Source: Limnoperna fortunei (Eukaryota; Mollusca; Bivalvia; Mytilida; Modiolidae). From it: DNA of 64,000 nt. Position 1 is the first letter of the stretch. Every line of letters starts with the position of its first letter. This document shows positions 38,174 to 49,900 of the stretch, in pieces. The translations under genes and the position numbers were made by a program. The notes beneath the pieces were generated by a model. The model had not been told where the DNA came from. It was given only the letters and a program-made list of their open reading frames with translations, and made no database searches. The stretch is taken from positions 67,137,522-67,201,521 of the forward strand of contig OX104117.1 of NCBI GenBank assembly GCA_944474755.1. Reading direction: 5' to 3'.

Positions 38174-38725
38174 CTTATTATACATTTGTTGACTTTGATA
38201 TAGGTTAATACCTGGTTTTATCAACCCTGAAAAAATTATATCCACCGAGCCAACGGCGAGTGTGGATATTATTTTTGAGGGTTGATAAAACCAGGTATTA
38301 CCCTATATAAAAGTTGATGAATGTTTTATTATATGACTATTTTTACTTTTACACTGGAAGTCTTTAATAAAAAGGATAACAATAAAAATTTATTTCAACA
38401 TAACAACAGTAGGCTGTCACATTTTAAATTGATATATTCACATTTTCCAATTAAAATTTATAATTATATTAGAGCACTTATGAAAAATTGGCTAAAACAA
38501 TTCCTGTTCATTGACAGTTGCAGAACTTGTCTGCTGCTCGTCAGCCATTTTGAACCAATGTCCACAAAAGAATGTTTTAAAAGAATGATTTTGAATGGCT
38601 GATGTTTTTAATTCAACCAATCAAATTAATGCTTGTTTCTCCATTGTTGAATTCTATTTTCAGCTACTAAAAAGTGATAAATATTCTATTTTTAGCTACT
38701 CAAAAGTCAAAACTTTTATAACCAA
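38174..38725. repeat. First copy of a tandemly duplicated segment with terminal hairpin
   Basis: It begins with a hairpin at about 38193-38312, with arms GACTTTGATATAGGTTAATA CCTGGTTTTATCAACCCT around CGAGCCAACGGCGAGTG. About 410 bp of sequence then matches the segment at 38995-39415 in order (CACTGGAAGTCT, AACAATAAAAATTTATTTCA, CTTGTCTGCTGCTCGTC, TTGGCTGATGTTTTTAATTC-like). Confidence 0.8.
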
Positions 38726-38861
38726 CAAATTGATATCAAATGCAGTAAAAAAAAATATTAAGGTTAACAACAATTACAAAATGTAAGCATGGGCTCCAGT
38801 AGAAAAGGCATCCTCTGTTTTTCTAAGTAAGGGAGATGGTGGTTTAATTCATGTAATAATA

Positions 38862-39420
38862 TACATTTATTGACTTTGATAGAGGTTAATACCTGGTTTT
38901 ATCAACCCTGAAATAATTATATCCAGCGAGCCAACGGCGAGTGTGGATATTATTTGAGGGTTGATAAAACCAGGTATTAACCTATATAAAAGTCGATGAA
39001 TGTTTTATTATATGACTGTTTTTACTTTAACACTGGAAGTCTCTAAGAAAATAAGATAACAATAAAAATTTATTTCAACAATAACAACAGTAAACTATCA
39101 CATTTTAAATTGAACGAATTTAACAATTTCCAATAAAAATTTATAATTTATTGTAATATTATATCAAAGCAATTATGAAAAATTGGCAAAAAAGTACCTG
39201 TGTATTGACATTTGCAAAACTTGTCTGCTGCTCGTCTGCAGCCATTTTGAAACAATGTCAACAAATAGAACGTTTTAAAACAATGATTTTGATTGGCTGA
39301 TGTTTTTAATTCAACCAATCAAATTAATGCTTATTTCCTTTTGTAGAATTCTGTTTTTAACTACTGAAAAGTGATAAATATTATATTTTTACCTACTCAA
39401 AAGTCAAAACTTTTATATCA
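38862..39420. repeat. Second copy of the duplicated segment with terminal hairpin
   Basis: Same architecture as 38174-38725: a hairpin at about 38870-38995 with nearly identical arms and loop, followed by the same AT-rich body. The copies differ by scattered substitutions and short indels, so the duplication is not very recent. Confidence 0.8.
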
Positions 39421-39497
39421 GTCTATTTTTATCTACTTAATACATTTCATGATACCCTGGGCCAATCAAAATCAAGATAAATGTTAGTTATATAATA

Positions 39498-39632
39498 AAA
39501 CAATTAATCACTTTGATATACAGTCGCTATCAGGATTGATCAGCCCTTGCGGCTCGGTGAATATATATATATATTGCATTTTTTCTGGCTGATAAATTCT
39601 GATAGCGACCTATATCAAAGTCATTAATTGTA
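39498..39632. mobile_element. Related hairpin element
   Basis: Inverted arms AATTAATCACTTTGATATAC AGTCGCTATCAG and CTGATAGCGACCTATATCAA AGTCATTAATT around an AT-rich loop. The ACTTTGATATA-type ends match those of the two hairpins upstream, so the three may be one family with different interiors. Confidence 0.7.
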
Positions 39633-40159
39633 TAATATTAACCAGTCTCAGTGTTTTACATTTATAAATTTGTTATGTTAAAAATCATTTGTAATGTATG
39701 GTAATATTGAAATTTAGACATTAATTCTTTTGGAGCGATTATAAGTTACATTGTGATGTAATTCTTGATTTTACGTCAGTTCTGATTGGACGACGTTAAA
39801 AATTTCATGGTATCAATTCCACGATTGACGCCGTCAAAAGTTAACGCAAGTGCAGACGTTATTTCCGGTAAATAAAGAAATCCCACTTTAATCAGTTAAG
39901 TTTAGTTTCTTATTGCAGTAGCATTAGAATGGAGATACATGTATAATTGTCACGTTTGAAAATTTGTCGGCATCTCTTAAAAAAAACCCAGTTATATCCT
40001 AATTTCACTTTATTTCAAATCAGTTATCCGTATTTACAAAGCTCAGTATGAAGAATTCATTTCGTTTGGAGTGAACATCCCTATTAGATGTTTGTATTCA
40101 TGTTTTAAAACATTAATAGTACAGGAAAACAAAAACATTAAGGTGTTGGATGAAATGTA

Positions 40160-42390
40160 TGAAACTTAAAAAAAAATTTCTATAGGAGACAAATCGTTTG
40201 CTTTTTCAAATAAACTTGTGGACTTTTAAACAGATTTCTTTATTCTGGATTATATTTAGTAAATTTGACTCGAAAAGTAAAAGGTGGGAATCAATCGGAA
40301 TTGAAAATGGGATTGATAATATTAGTTCCTCCCTAATGGTATCATATTTTGTACAATTAAAGAGGAAATGTGAAGAGGTTTCAACTTGGTCGCATGTGCA
40401 ATTAGGATAGTGCACCGGGTTTCGGAGAAGTTCTAATTTAGCAAGCTACTCCCCAGTCGCAATCTGGTGTGTATAATACCTCTCCCAGTCGGGTTCCTAC
40501 GCAGTAATAATCGGAAGGCTTTATGACACGTTTACTTATTCGTTGTTTGAAGATATTTAACGGCGTAGAATTTCGAGTCTGCAGGGGTAATCTGTTCCAT
40601 AATTTTACGGTCGAAGGCAGAAAATATTCCGAGAAAAAATTTGTTCTTGTATATTTTGTGACAGGTATAATGTGTGTGCGTATTATCAGTTAATAAAGGC
40701 ACCAATTCCCGCAAGTAATATGGAGTTTGAAGTTAATTATTTTGTAAAATAATATAGTTTGTGGGTCTCTCGCCTGGCTGAAAGCGCTTTCCATTCCGTT
40801 TCTTCCTAACATTTTTCAATAGAAGTTAATTTAGTACCTCCCGTTACAATTCTCATTGGATCTCATAGCTTCTATTTGAACATTTTCTATTTTATTGACT
40901 TAACATTTATTAGTGTTGACCCATATTACATCCCCATATTCCAATAAACGTCCAATAAAAGAAACGTGCAGATCAAGACAAAGTCGAAATTTGCGCAGAA
41001 TATTTATTCGAGTATAAACCTTTTTTACTATATAATCAATGTGATTGGACCACATGCCATCTTTGGAAAAGTAAATACCCAAATGTTTATGACAACTAGA
41101 TATCAGTGAGATTGTACCCATCTCTGTTGGCCCCGCGGATCTTAAGGTCAAGTTCAAAGGTGATCAACCATGGTATGCGACACCTCGCCTTGATATTATC
41201 TACCCACATTCCAAATATCAAAACCCTACCTCGAATGATAAAAAAGTTACAGCCCGGACATAAATTTGTCATTCAGAAAGCAATAATGTGACCATGTGGC
41301 CAAAGGTCACAGGTTCAAGGTTTAAGGTCATCAACCATGGTATGCGACACATCGCCTTGATATTATCTATCCAGATTCTAAATATCAAAAGCCTACCTGA
41401 AAAGATAAAAAAGATACAGCCCGGACAGGAATTTGTAATGTAGAAAGCAATAATGTGACCTAAAGTCAAAGTTCAAGGTCAAAGGTCAGCAACCATGGTA
41501 TGCGACACATCGCCTTGATATTATCTACTCACATTCCAAATATCAGAAGCCTGCCTCGAAAGATAAAAAAGTTACAGCCTGGACACGATTAGTTTTGGAC
41601 GGACTGACAGACTGATCACTATAGGGCGTCCGCCACAAAGTGGCGGGGCCAAAATGAACCTCTTGTATGTCATAATTATTCATACACAGAGTAGGTTGTA
41701 CGGGTTCACTAGCTTACGAGAAAGTATTCAGGTTTCTGTCTTATGTGGATTAACTTTGACCAGACACTAATTTGACATTTGTGTATTTTGTCAAGATCAC
41801 TGTTTAGTAATCTTGCAGCATTTTCATGGTTATCGACAATTAAATATAAACTTGTATCATCAGCAAGTAGTTTGATTCTAGCACCGTTCTCAGTGACTTT
41901 GTCGTTTATAAATAAAAGAAACAAGAGTGGATCTAATATAGACTCTTGGGGAACCCTGCTTTATTGGCTTCCTTGCAGAGCAACTGCCATTTAACACAAC
42001 ACGTTGATATCTAGCACTTAAGTAGTTTGTGAACCAGTTTAGTAAGTAGCGGAAATTTCATAATTTTGCAATTTAAAAAGCAAGATTTGATGCCAAACTC
42101 TATCAAAGGCTTTGCTTATATCACTGAATACCATCTTTGTTTCTTTACCACTGTCTAGAGCCCTCCAAAATCATTTGAAACAGTAACACGTTGGTTTATG
42201 GCCGAGTCTCTTCAAGTTAACTCCGATTGCTTAGGAGTCATAATTTTATATTGTATTAAATAATTATGTACGTGTTTGTAAACGCATCTTTCCAAGCACG
42301 TAGACAGTATACTTAAAAGGGATATTGGCCTGTAGTTTTTAATATCACTGGGATTATAACTTTAATCGGTGTAACATTAGCTTTTTAACA
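40160..42390 (-). mobile_element. LINE remnant, split by a younger insertion
   Basis: Minus-strand blocks, right to left, across several frames: NYRPISLLSILSTCLERCVY (about 42345), MTPKQSEL, FSDISKAFDRVWHQ (RT Asp), KAGVPQESILDPLLFLLFIN, LLADDTSLYLIVDN (catalytic ADD, about 41850), then the insertion at 41127-41652. Further left come KHLGIYFSKDGMWSNHIDYI, RINILRKFRLCLD and LLEYGDVIW (40900-41157), STVKLWNRLPLQTRNSTPLN (about 40600), and a C-terminal CTCDQVETSSHFLFNC zinc-knuckle-like motif (about 40400). This is the RT-to-C-terminus layout of a Jockey/CR1-type LINE. Several frameshifts and stops show it is dead. Confidence 0.85.
41127..41652. mobile_element. TIR element with three tandem core repeats ('pearl'-like)
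   Basis: It is bounded by the inverted 10-mers TTGGCCCCGC (41127) and GCGGGGCCAA (to 41652). Inside are three tandem cores of about 158-167 bp, each containing CAACCATGGTATGCGACAC, GCCTTGATATTATCTA, ACATTCCAAATATCA-like sequence and ACAGCCCGGACA (starts near 41164, 41331 and 41489). A unique end follows (GACGGACTGACAGACTGATC, then ACTATAGGGCGTCCGCC). Bivalve 'pearl' elements are described as short ends flanking a variable number of about 160-bp cores. The match is by structure, not by alignment. It interrupts the LINE, so it is younger. Confidence 0.7.
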
Positions 42391-44400
42391 CTCTTTTGGA
42401 AAATAAGCTCTTTTTAATGGTAAGTAAAAAAGCCGACACAGTGTACTTCTTAAAATGAAAGACGAAAGTAACGTGTTACTTTTCAGGTTACTTTTGTAAA
42501 GTAACGCGTTACTTTTAAGAAGTATCGCGATAGAAGTTAACATACCGCAATACTTCTTAAAAGGCAATAGAAATAACGCAAGTATGACACTCATAATCTG
42601 GCGGTTCTTCGTGTGAAGATAGAAGCCAACGGGCTTAGTCTAACCACACGGACTTCAAGATCTGATGTATATTATTTAAACTCTTTTAGTAAAAACCAAC
42701 GCTTTGCATGTGCAAAGAATGTTTACAATTGATGGAAACGGATTATAAATTTAGTAGTAGAAATCTTCCTGTTGCGAGATATTTGCAGACACTCGTAGGA
42801 TATTTTATACGACCCTTCCAATTTAATTAAAATTAAATCTTTCACTTGCTCTCCCGTTTTTCTCCCGTTTTTCTTATCGGTCTAAAGATTCATTAATATT
42901 TATTATGGGTAAATATATGTTTCGCCATCACAGATTTAAAAGAAATGGTTATACATTTTTATAAAAGTGAGAAGCAAAGTAGAATGTTATGTAATCAGAA
43001 CCTTCAAATGCCTGGTTTCTACAGTTAAGACCTTAATATTTTATTCTTTTCTTTTCCATTAGCTATTTAAGAAAGTACAAAGAAAACCGACCAAACAACA
43101 AGAGTCAAAAGCCAAGGGACAGTTACAAATCCGGATATAGACAAACACAACACCAAAACCAAAAACATAAAACACAGAAAGAGTAAAACCCGAACCCAAT
43201 AAAAACCATGGGTGCACTCAGGTACTCAGGACGAGTAAGCAGTGCCTGCTTCTAATTAGACACCCGTCGAGTTACGCATTGTCTAGTCTAGGGAAAGGTA
43301 AAATCCAGGAATTAGAAACACAACCTATGACTCAGCGAAAATATCAAATCGTATTTGAGACACTGATTAAGTCGTAGTGCCGACCATAGAACTTCTGGAG
43401 AGATAACATCAACCTAGGTACAACAAACCGTTGTTCGAGTAGTTTAGCAGTCAACAGCAGTGATCAGTCTAGAAAATCGGAATAACATGAAGCGAAATTA
43501 ATTCAATATAAAAAACAAAATTTACCTATTTGCTGTTTTACTATAATCTTTGAATATTTTTTTGGTTATTAAACATATTTTGTCATTCAAATAAAGTAGT
43601 GGCAATAATAAGACATAAAATGGCTTCAAGTGAAATATATTCTGAGAAATTCTGTCCTTTTTGGCAGCTTTACAACTTTTATATAATTTTTTTCTTTCAG
43701 ACTATATTTTTGTGCTTATTTGAACCACTCAAATTAGACTCAGTATACTCACAATTTCTCCTATTTTTATACAAATCCAGTCATTGGGTTACACAGATTG
43801 TTCTGTTTTGCAAATGGTGTATTATAAGATACTCCTAAATGAAATGTAGTCTCGGACTCGAGAATCCAAGCCACCACATAATGTTACCAAATCAAAGGGT
43901 ATTGTTGCAGGTTTTTAACCGTCACTGCCAATGTGAAATGGCAACCATCAAGATTTGGCACAACATAATATATCAGTATTAGAAGGAGGTCAGATATGGA
44001 AAGCCCATTGCCCATCTTTATGGTAAAGTTGTTGGCAATGGCTAAGCTAATGTATAGAGGACAAAATAAAAAATATATAAACAATAAACAATTTATTTAT
44101 TGTAGTAAAAACATAAAACTTTAAAATACATTGTATATAAATAAACAGTGTAAATGCACTGACCACAATATCACAGCAGCTTTATAAAAACAAGTTAAAT
44201 AATAAAAAAATTTAAGGCATGATTGAATACATCAGCAGTTTAGCATGTAATTTATTAATTTTGCCTTGCAGAAGCAACTTCTATTGGCAGGAATAGCAGA
44301 TCTTAATTTAAACAATTAGTTATCCTTAATATTAAAATGGGTAATTATGCAAATATAAAGTAAAATGGAAATTCACTCCAAGAACTCACATCATTTAAGC
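42391..44400. other. Intergenic repeat-derived DNA
   Basis: No supported gene. 42440-42575 has palindromic GTAACGCGTTAC motifs and a CCGCAATACTTCTTAAAAG motif shared with 27936-28016. 42820-42870 holds a half copy of the hairpin seen in FREP intron 2. 43060-43460 is less AT-rich than its surroundings and has no open frame; its origin is unknown. Confidence 0.45.
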
Positions 44401-46847
44401 AAAGCATTTATGACAAAGATATTTAACAATAAAATTTTTCCTAATTAAATAGCTTATTAATATAACAATGATTGCTGTTCTTCATGATTAGCTGATTCCT
44501 CTTTTCCTTGTACAAAATAAATCCATGATGGTCCAAAATGTATGATTGCATCAGTAGGACAGGGGCTAACACTTTGGTTTATTTCACGCTGTTCTCAGCC
44601 TTATTGATAATATTCTTCCATTGAGAGTAGCAAAATCAGCCAAGTTTTGACCAATAGTGTATAATCAATGAGATCTTTCACAGGTCAAATCCCTAATATG
44701 TAATGATGTTAATAACAACTATCTACATCAGAAAATTACATGAAATAATCAAGATGGACAATTACCTATATAATTAGAAATTAAGCTTTTAATTCATGTG
44801 TGTATTTAAACTGCAATTCCCTCTTATTCTGCATGACTTTAACCTAGTTCTTAAAATTCTGATACAGTTTGAAAGCAGATGTGATTTATTTGTCTGATGT
44901 AACTTCCTACCACATCTGTTAAGAAAAGAGCTCTTTCTGGAGAAACAATCCTCTTACTGATTATGACACCCACTCTAAAAAGTAAATTTTAAAATTTTAT
45001 GTTTGGCAAGCCTTACAATTTCAATATTGAAAATGTAACCATCTTGACTGGATAAATATTGATATTGATGAGTAGGTGTGGTTGAAAAAATTTGGTCATA
45101 AACTGGAGACATCAAGTCTAATGAAAGATTATTCTAATATAAAATCTTGATTAGTAATGATAGAGTAATAAGTTGTTTCAAATTAAATGCATCTTCCTGT
45201 CTCTGTCTTATCGAAAAGTGCCTGCCATGAGATAAGATAGGGTGAGAAAATGCATCAAGTTTCAATCAATGTATAGGTTTATCACTCTTTTGTAACATTG
45301 ATTACAGTAATAAGATGGGATAATACTCACTGTCGTATGGTTTCGACCATACCACTTCAAATAGCTGGTACGGAAAACCGGACCAGTATTTTTTTTTAAA
45401 TAAAAAATGATATGTTTAAAGAAGAAAAAAATTTTCATGCCAGTTTTCAACTGGTGGGTAGAAAAAATTGCAGTTTTTAGTCAATCACTTTTAGTACCAG
45501 GGAACTTCCATAATGCAGGATTTCATGCCATTTACCCCAGACCCCTTGCGGAGGGAGGGACACTTTATATCCCTACTGGTTGCATCTCCAACCGTACCAC
45601 TATTTTTCTGGGTGCTACAGTATGCCTATGATACTGCACATAAAGATTACAAGATTAGAGAAAAATACTGAAAAATAGCAATAAATGTTGAATAGGAGGA
45701 AGCCAGCTGTGTTTGTCAAGCAGTTTAGCAATTTATTTCTGCAATGCTGTTTTATGTTACCAGTTAATTCACTATAGGTTAATTTTAGTTCAAATAAAGC
45801 CATGAACAGTATTCCTGCAGCAATGAAAAATGTCTGTTTAAAATAAATGTATACAATTTTCTTGTATCACAAATTTCACAGAATTTCATTTTAATTAACA
45901 TACAATTTTACACATAAAAAAGTACATTTTAGAAAACAAATGTGGTAATACCAACATATCATACATTGACACCTTTAAACAGTCTACAAGCAGTATTAAT
46001 GTTACAACACATCTAAAACACAATTTTCCAAAAAAATGATTATACTGCAAATTCCATGTATTTTAACAGTACTATACTGTTTGTTAGTATAATTACATTT
46101 CTGAAATGGCATTTTAATGTACTATATGTGCTTTTGATAAAATTTTTCAAATAAATAAAATCGCAGCACAATATTACCTTTTATATATAGCATTTATCTA
46201 TTATAGCATGTTTATTACCAGTGCTTTTCTCACACATTCCTTTTAAGATCACTCAAAGATAAAGAAACTGTTTTAACTAATGATTATTATGCAAACTGTC
46301 AAGCATTTCTGAAATTAAAATATTTTGTGTATTATTATTTTGCTTTTTATAATTTAATGATAAATGCAAATGAAAGCAGCTGAGCAACTTTATTCTAATG
46401 CTAAACAAAAGCAATAGAACTTTAATTTAATAGTTGTTTCGTAAATATTTTTATCAATTTTTTACATGCAAAACATAAATTTTAATAAAATCATTTCATT
46501 TTATACAAAGGTAAATTTCACAACATGAGTTCTTAAATGAAGGCACTGAAGAATTAATTAGACATATTGACATTACCAACAAAAGTTGAGTTTATTTTTT
46601 TCACCGAGGCTTGACCATGGCTAGTCTATTTCTGATATTTTTATTTGACAACTTTTCACCAGTATGAAATTTTAAGGAAACAGATAAACATAACTCGGTT
46701 ATTACATATAAACATATGGATTTACAACAAAGCTTTTCTGCAGAAGAATCAAAACCAATCTGCACTTTGTTTTGTTTATGTTAATTTTGTTTTTATAGTA
46801 TAATTGTACAATTTGCTCTAGTTAGCTTTGTGTTTGTTCTGGGATTT
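44401..46847. other. Region downstream of the HEAT-repeat gene
   Basis: Very AT-rich with no exon. Part of it is probably the 3' UTR of the HEAT gene. An AATAAA on the minus strand at 46591-46596, about 250 bases past the stop codon, is a possible polyadenylation signal. 45190-45300 shows weak similarity to the inverted repeat element at 60946-61213. Confidence 0.4.
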
Positions 46848-46986
46848 TTATGCTACACTCTGTACTAGTCTGTTTTGTCCCTGTGAACTCCCAGTTTGTT
46901 TAGATGGGGTGTATGACTTTCTACCCAGTACTGGACTGCTTAACTGGACCAAAGATTCCAAAGCTTTGATTGCCTTCTTTGATTCT
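46848..46986 (-). CDS. HEAT gene terminal exon
   Basis: Encodes ESKKAIKALESLVQLSSPVL and a low-complexity Ser/Gln tail ending in RLVQSVA, stop TAA at 46848-46850. Acceptor TTACAG. The tail after the last helix looks disordered. Confidence 0.85.
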
Positions 46987-49900
46987 CTGTAACAAATAAT
47001 TGCAGAATACTATTTATAATGAAATATAAAAACTTTATACTAACAAATGAATAAGGTAGCAAAACAAAAGCCACAAAAAACCACATTGTTTAGGATCTGA
47101 TCTTTTTCAGAGAAGTTTATTAACATTATTGTGGTAATCTGGCTGCAAATGTTTCTAATTTAATTGCTGAAGAACTGAGATGTGATAAAAAGATCATTTG
47201 TTGTAATGTGTGTCCATATTATAACTAGTGGCATCCTTTATAGGTAATTGAGCAAGGCAACACTTACCTTGACAAGGGACCATCGGCCTTTTCTCTTTCC
47301 TTTAAAGCTCTGATTACCCTTTTGTCTGTCAATTTTAGAGTAACAAATGTCCTCATAACCTAAATAAAAAATATGCAAGCTTATTATTAAAACTACAAAA
47401 AAATATGATAGTAGTTATTTTCCACTGACTAATTAATAAAAAAAAATATTTTAACTAAAACATATAAAAGTACTTAAAATTTGTATTTTATGGTCAAAAT
47501 CACCACCTTGTTAAAAATTTCACTTTAGAAAACTTATACCGGGTATAATCTGTGACTCTAAAGCTTGGAACTAGAAAACAATAGCTACTGATCATTCAAG
47601 AAATGTTTATCATAAGATACAAAAAGTCTAAAACCTGAATAACACAGACCATTTTGCTCACTTTAAATAATTTGTATGTAATACAATAAACTGGTTACTT
47701 ATGCTCCATTATGGAGGACCTCACACTGACAAGTTGATCAATACCTCTACAGTTCACATCAACATGTTTATTTCCTAAGTTTTCTTAGATAAGAACAAAT
47801 GTGCACTAAACAGGCAGACTTGATTTTCCTGATGCTTCTTGAGTTTTCTCTTCCAATAAAATTGGTCATGGAAAACAATGGTGAAATTCTTCTAGAAACA
47901 ACATTTCATTCATCCCTTAAGTTATATATATGCCCTAACAAATTACACCTTGACTTGTATAAAAAATGTCTTACCATAAGTCTGACATAGTCACTAGAAT
48001 CCAGTTCTACTGTAGTGTATAAAAGTCTTACCATAAGTCTGACATAGTCACTAGAGTCCAGTTCTAACATTTCTAACAAAATCCTTATTATTCTTTCATT
48101 CTTCATGCCAAGAGTTCCCTGCAGAAATAAGAGTTAACTGTTGTAAGCAAGATTTTAAGGTTTTTTCCATTGGATATATTGACAGACATATCTTAGAACT
48201 ATATGGCTACATCATTCATAAGTTAATGTAAAGTTAACACAAATTTTGTTGCAAGTACTTTTAAATGCTAACTCATTGATATTTAACCTAAAGCAATCTT
48301 TTAGATATTTTCAGTACCAGAACAGTTGAATAAATCAGACCGAAGAGGGCAAACAAGGGCATAAGGTGGGCCATGAGATAAGTTTTATTTAATACCACAT
48401 AAAAATAGATCATAACAATAAGTTTTATAAATTAAATCATTTACTGGTTATCTTAGGACCACTGCATACAAGTTTACACAATGGAATCTTTACAGCAAAG
48501 ATTAATACATTTATCATTGGTGTTTTTTTAATAATATTTTTTGCCTTTAGCATTAGTACTAGTATCCCAACATGTTACAAATCTGCAATTTCATCTTTTG
48601 CCCATAAGCTTTTCTTTCATTTTTAAAGTGCTATTATTGTAAATCATTAAAATGACATTAACTGTAACCCTTAACATTCAAGTCCCTGTATATTGAAACA
48701 GTCATAAAAACCAAACAAGTCCTTTATATATTAGTTGATACAGATACTCCATTTTATAATTTTTTATCATCTGATACCATTTGGTTGCTTTACATTGCAC
48801 TAACTCAAACTTTAATATGTTTCATTTTATCCACCCTTCTTTGCTTTATTTATGAAAAACAATTATACAAACCACAGAGATGACTGCTTGACTTCTGGTG
48901 TCCTCATCTGAATCTTCTAAATTTCTGTTAAATAAAGCAACATGAAAGCAAAGCAACTTAAAACCGAGTCTTTGTCAAAGGGAGATAATCCTCAAATTTT
49001 TAATAATAAATTATACATGTACATTTTTGTTTTTTTTTAGATTTATACCTAATTTTTACGAATTTTTGAGCTACATAAAGTCTCGATTGGTAAAGGATGT
49101 ACCAACAAAAGAACCAACAAATTGCAGCAAGAAAATTGGTTATATGCATCAAGTATTCTTAAGTGTACAAATAGAATACATGCATATATGAAAACAATAG
49201 GAAATATTAATTCTTTACTAACTGTGAGATAATTAAATGAGAATTTTAAAATCTGCATAATATATAATGTTATCATTATTCCCTTTATTATAACTATATA
49301 CAGCTACTTACTTCTCAGTTTTTTCACATGCCTTTGAAAACATTCCTAATGCTGTCAAAGCTTTGGCTGATGCTAGTCTTACTTCCTGTAAAAAAAAGCA
49401 GATTATGTATAAAGAAATTAAATTAACAGTTTGAATGCCATACAAATAAGTCCAGCCATATAAATGTGCTACAGACTTTGAATTATGTGCTGTTCTAGAA
49501 ATCACTGCATCACAAAAAAATATTGTTTGCTAGATGTTTTATACAATAATAAGCAATTTTCCAGCTATATCTATATGACTTTTGGGTCTTTATATGAGAA
49601 CAAAGCCAGATCAAGCATTAAGAACTCTTTAACTTTGTCAGGAATGCAACTTATTGAAAGTTTTGGCAAAATTATTTATCAATACTTGTAAGCATTGATA
49701 CCCATCACTACCATTTGAATTTTCATATATGTACAGATTTATTTCATCTGACTTTATGTATTCCAAAGAGGTTATGTAACTTACAGAATTTGGATCATCC
49801 CACAACCTTCTCTCCAGAATATTGTACACATCATCTTCTTTGGTTTCAACAAAAACATGTTGGCGTCCTTTTAATAAAGATAAAAATTTGACGATGTCAT

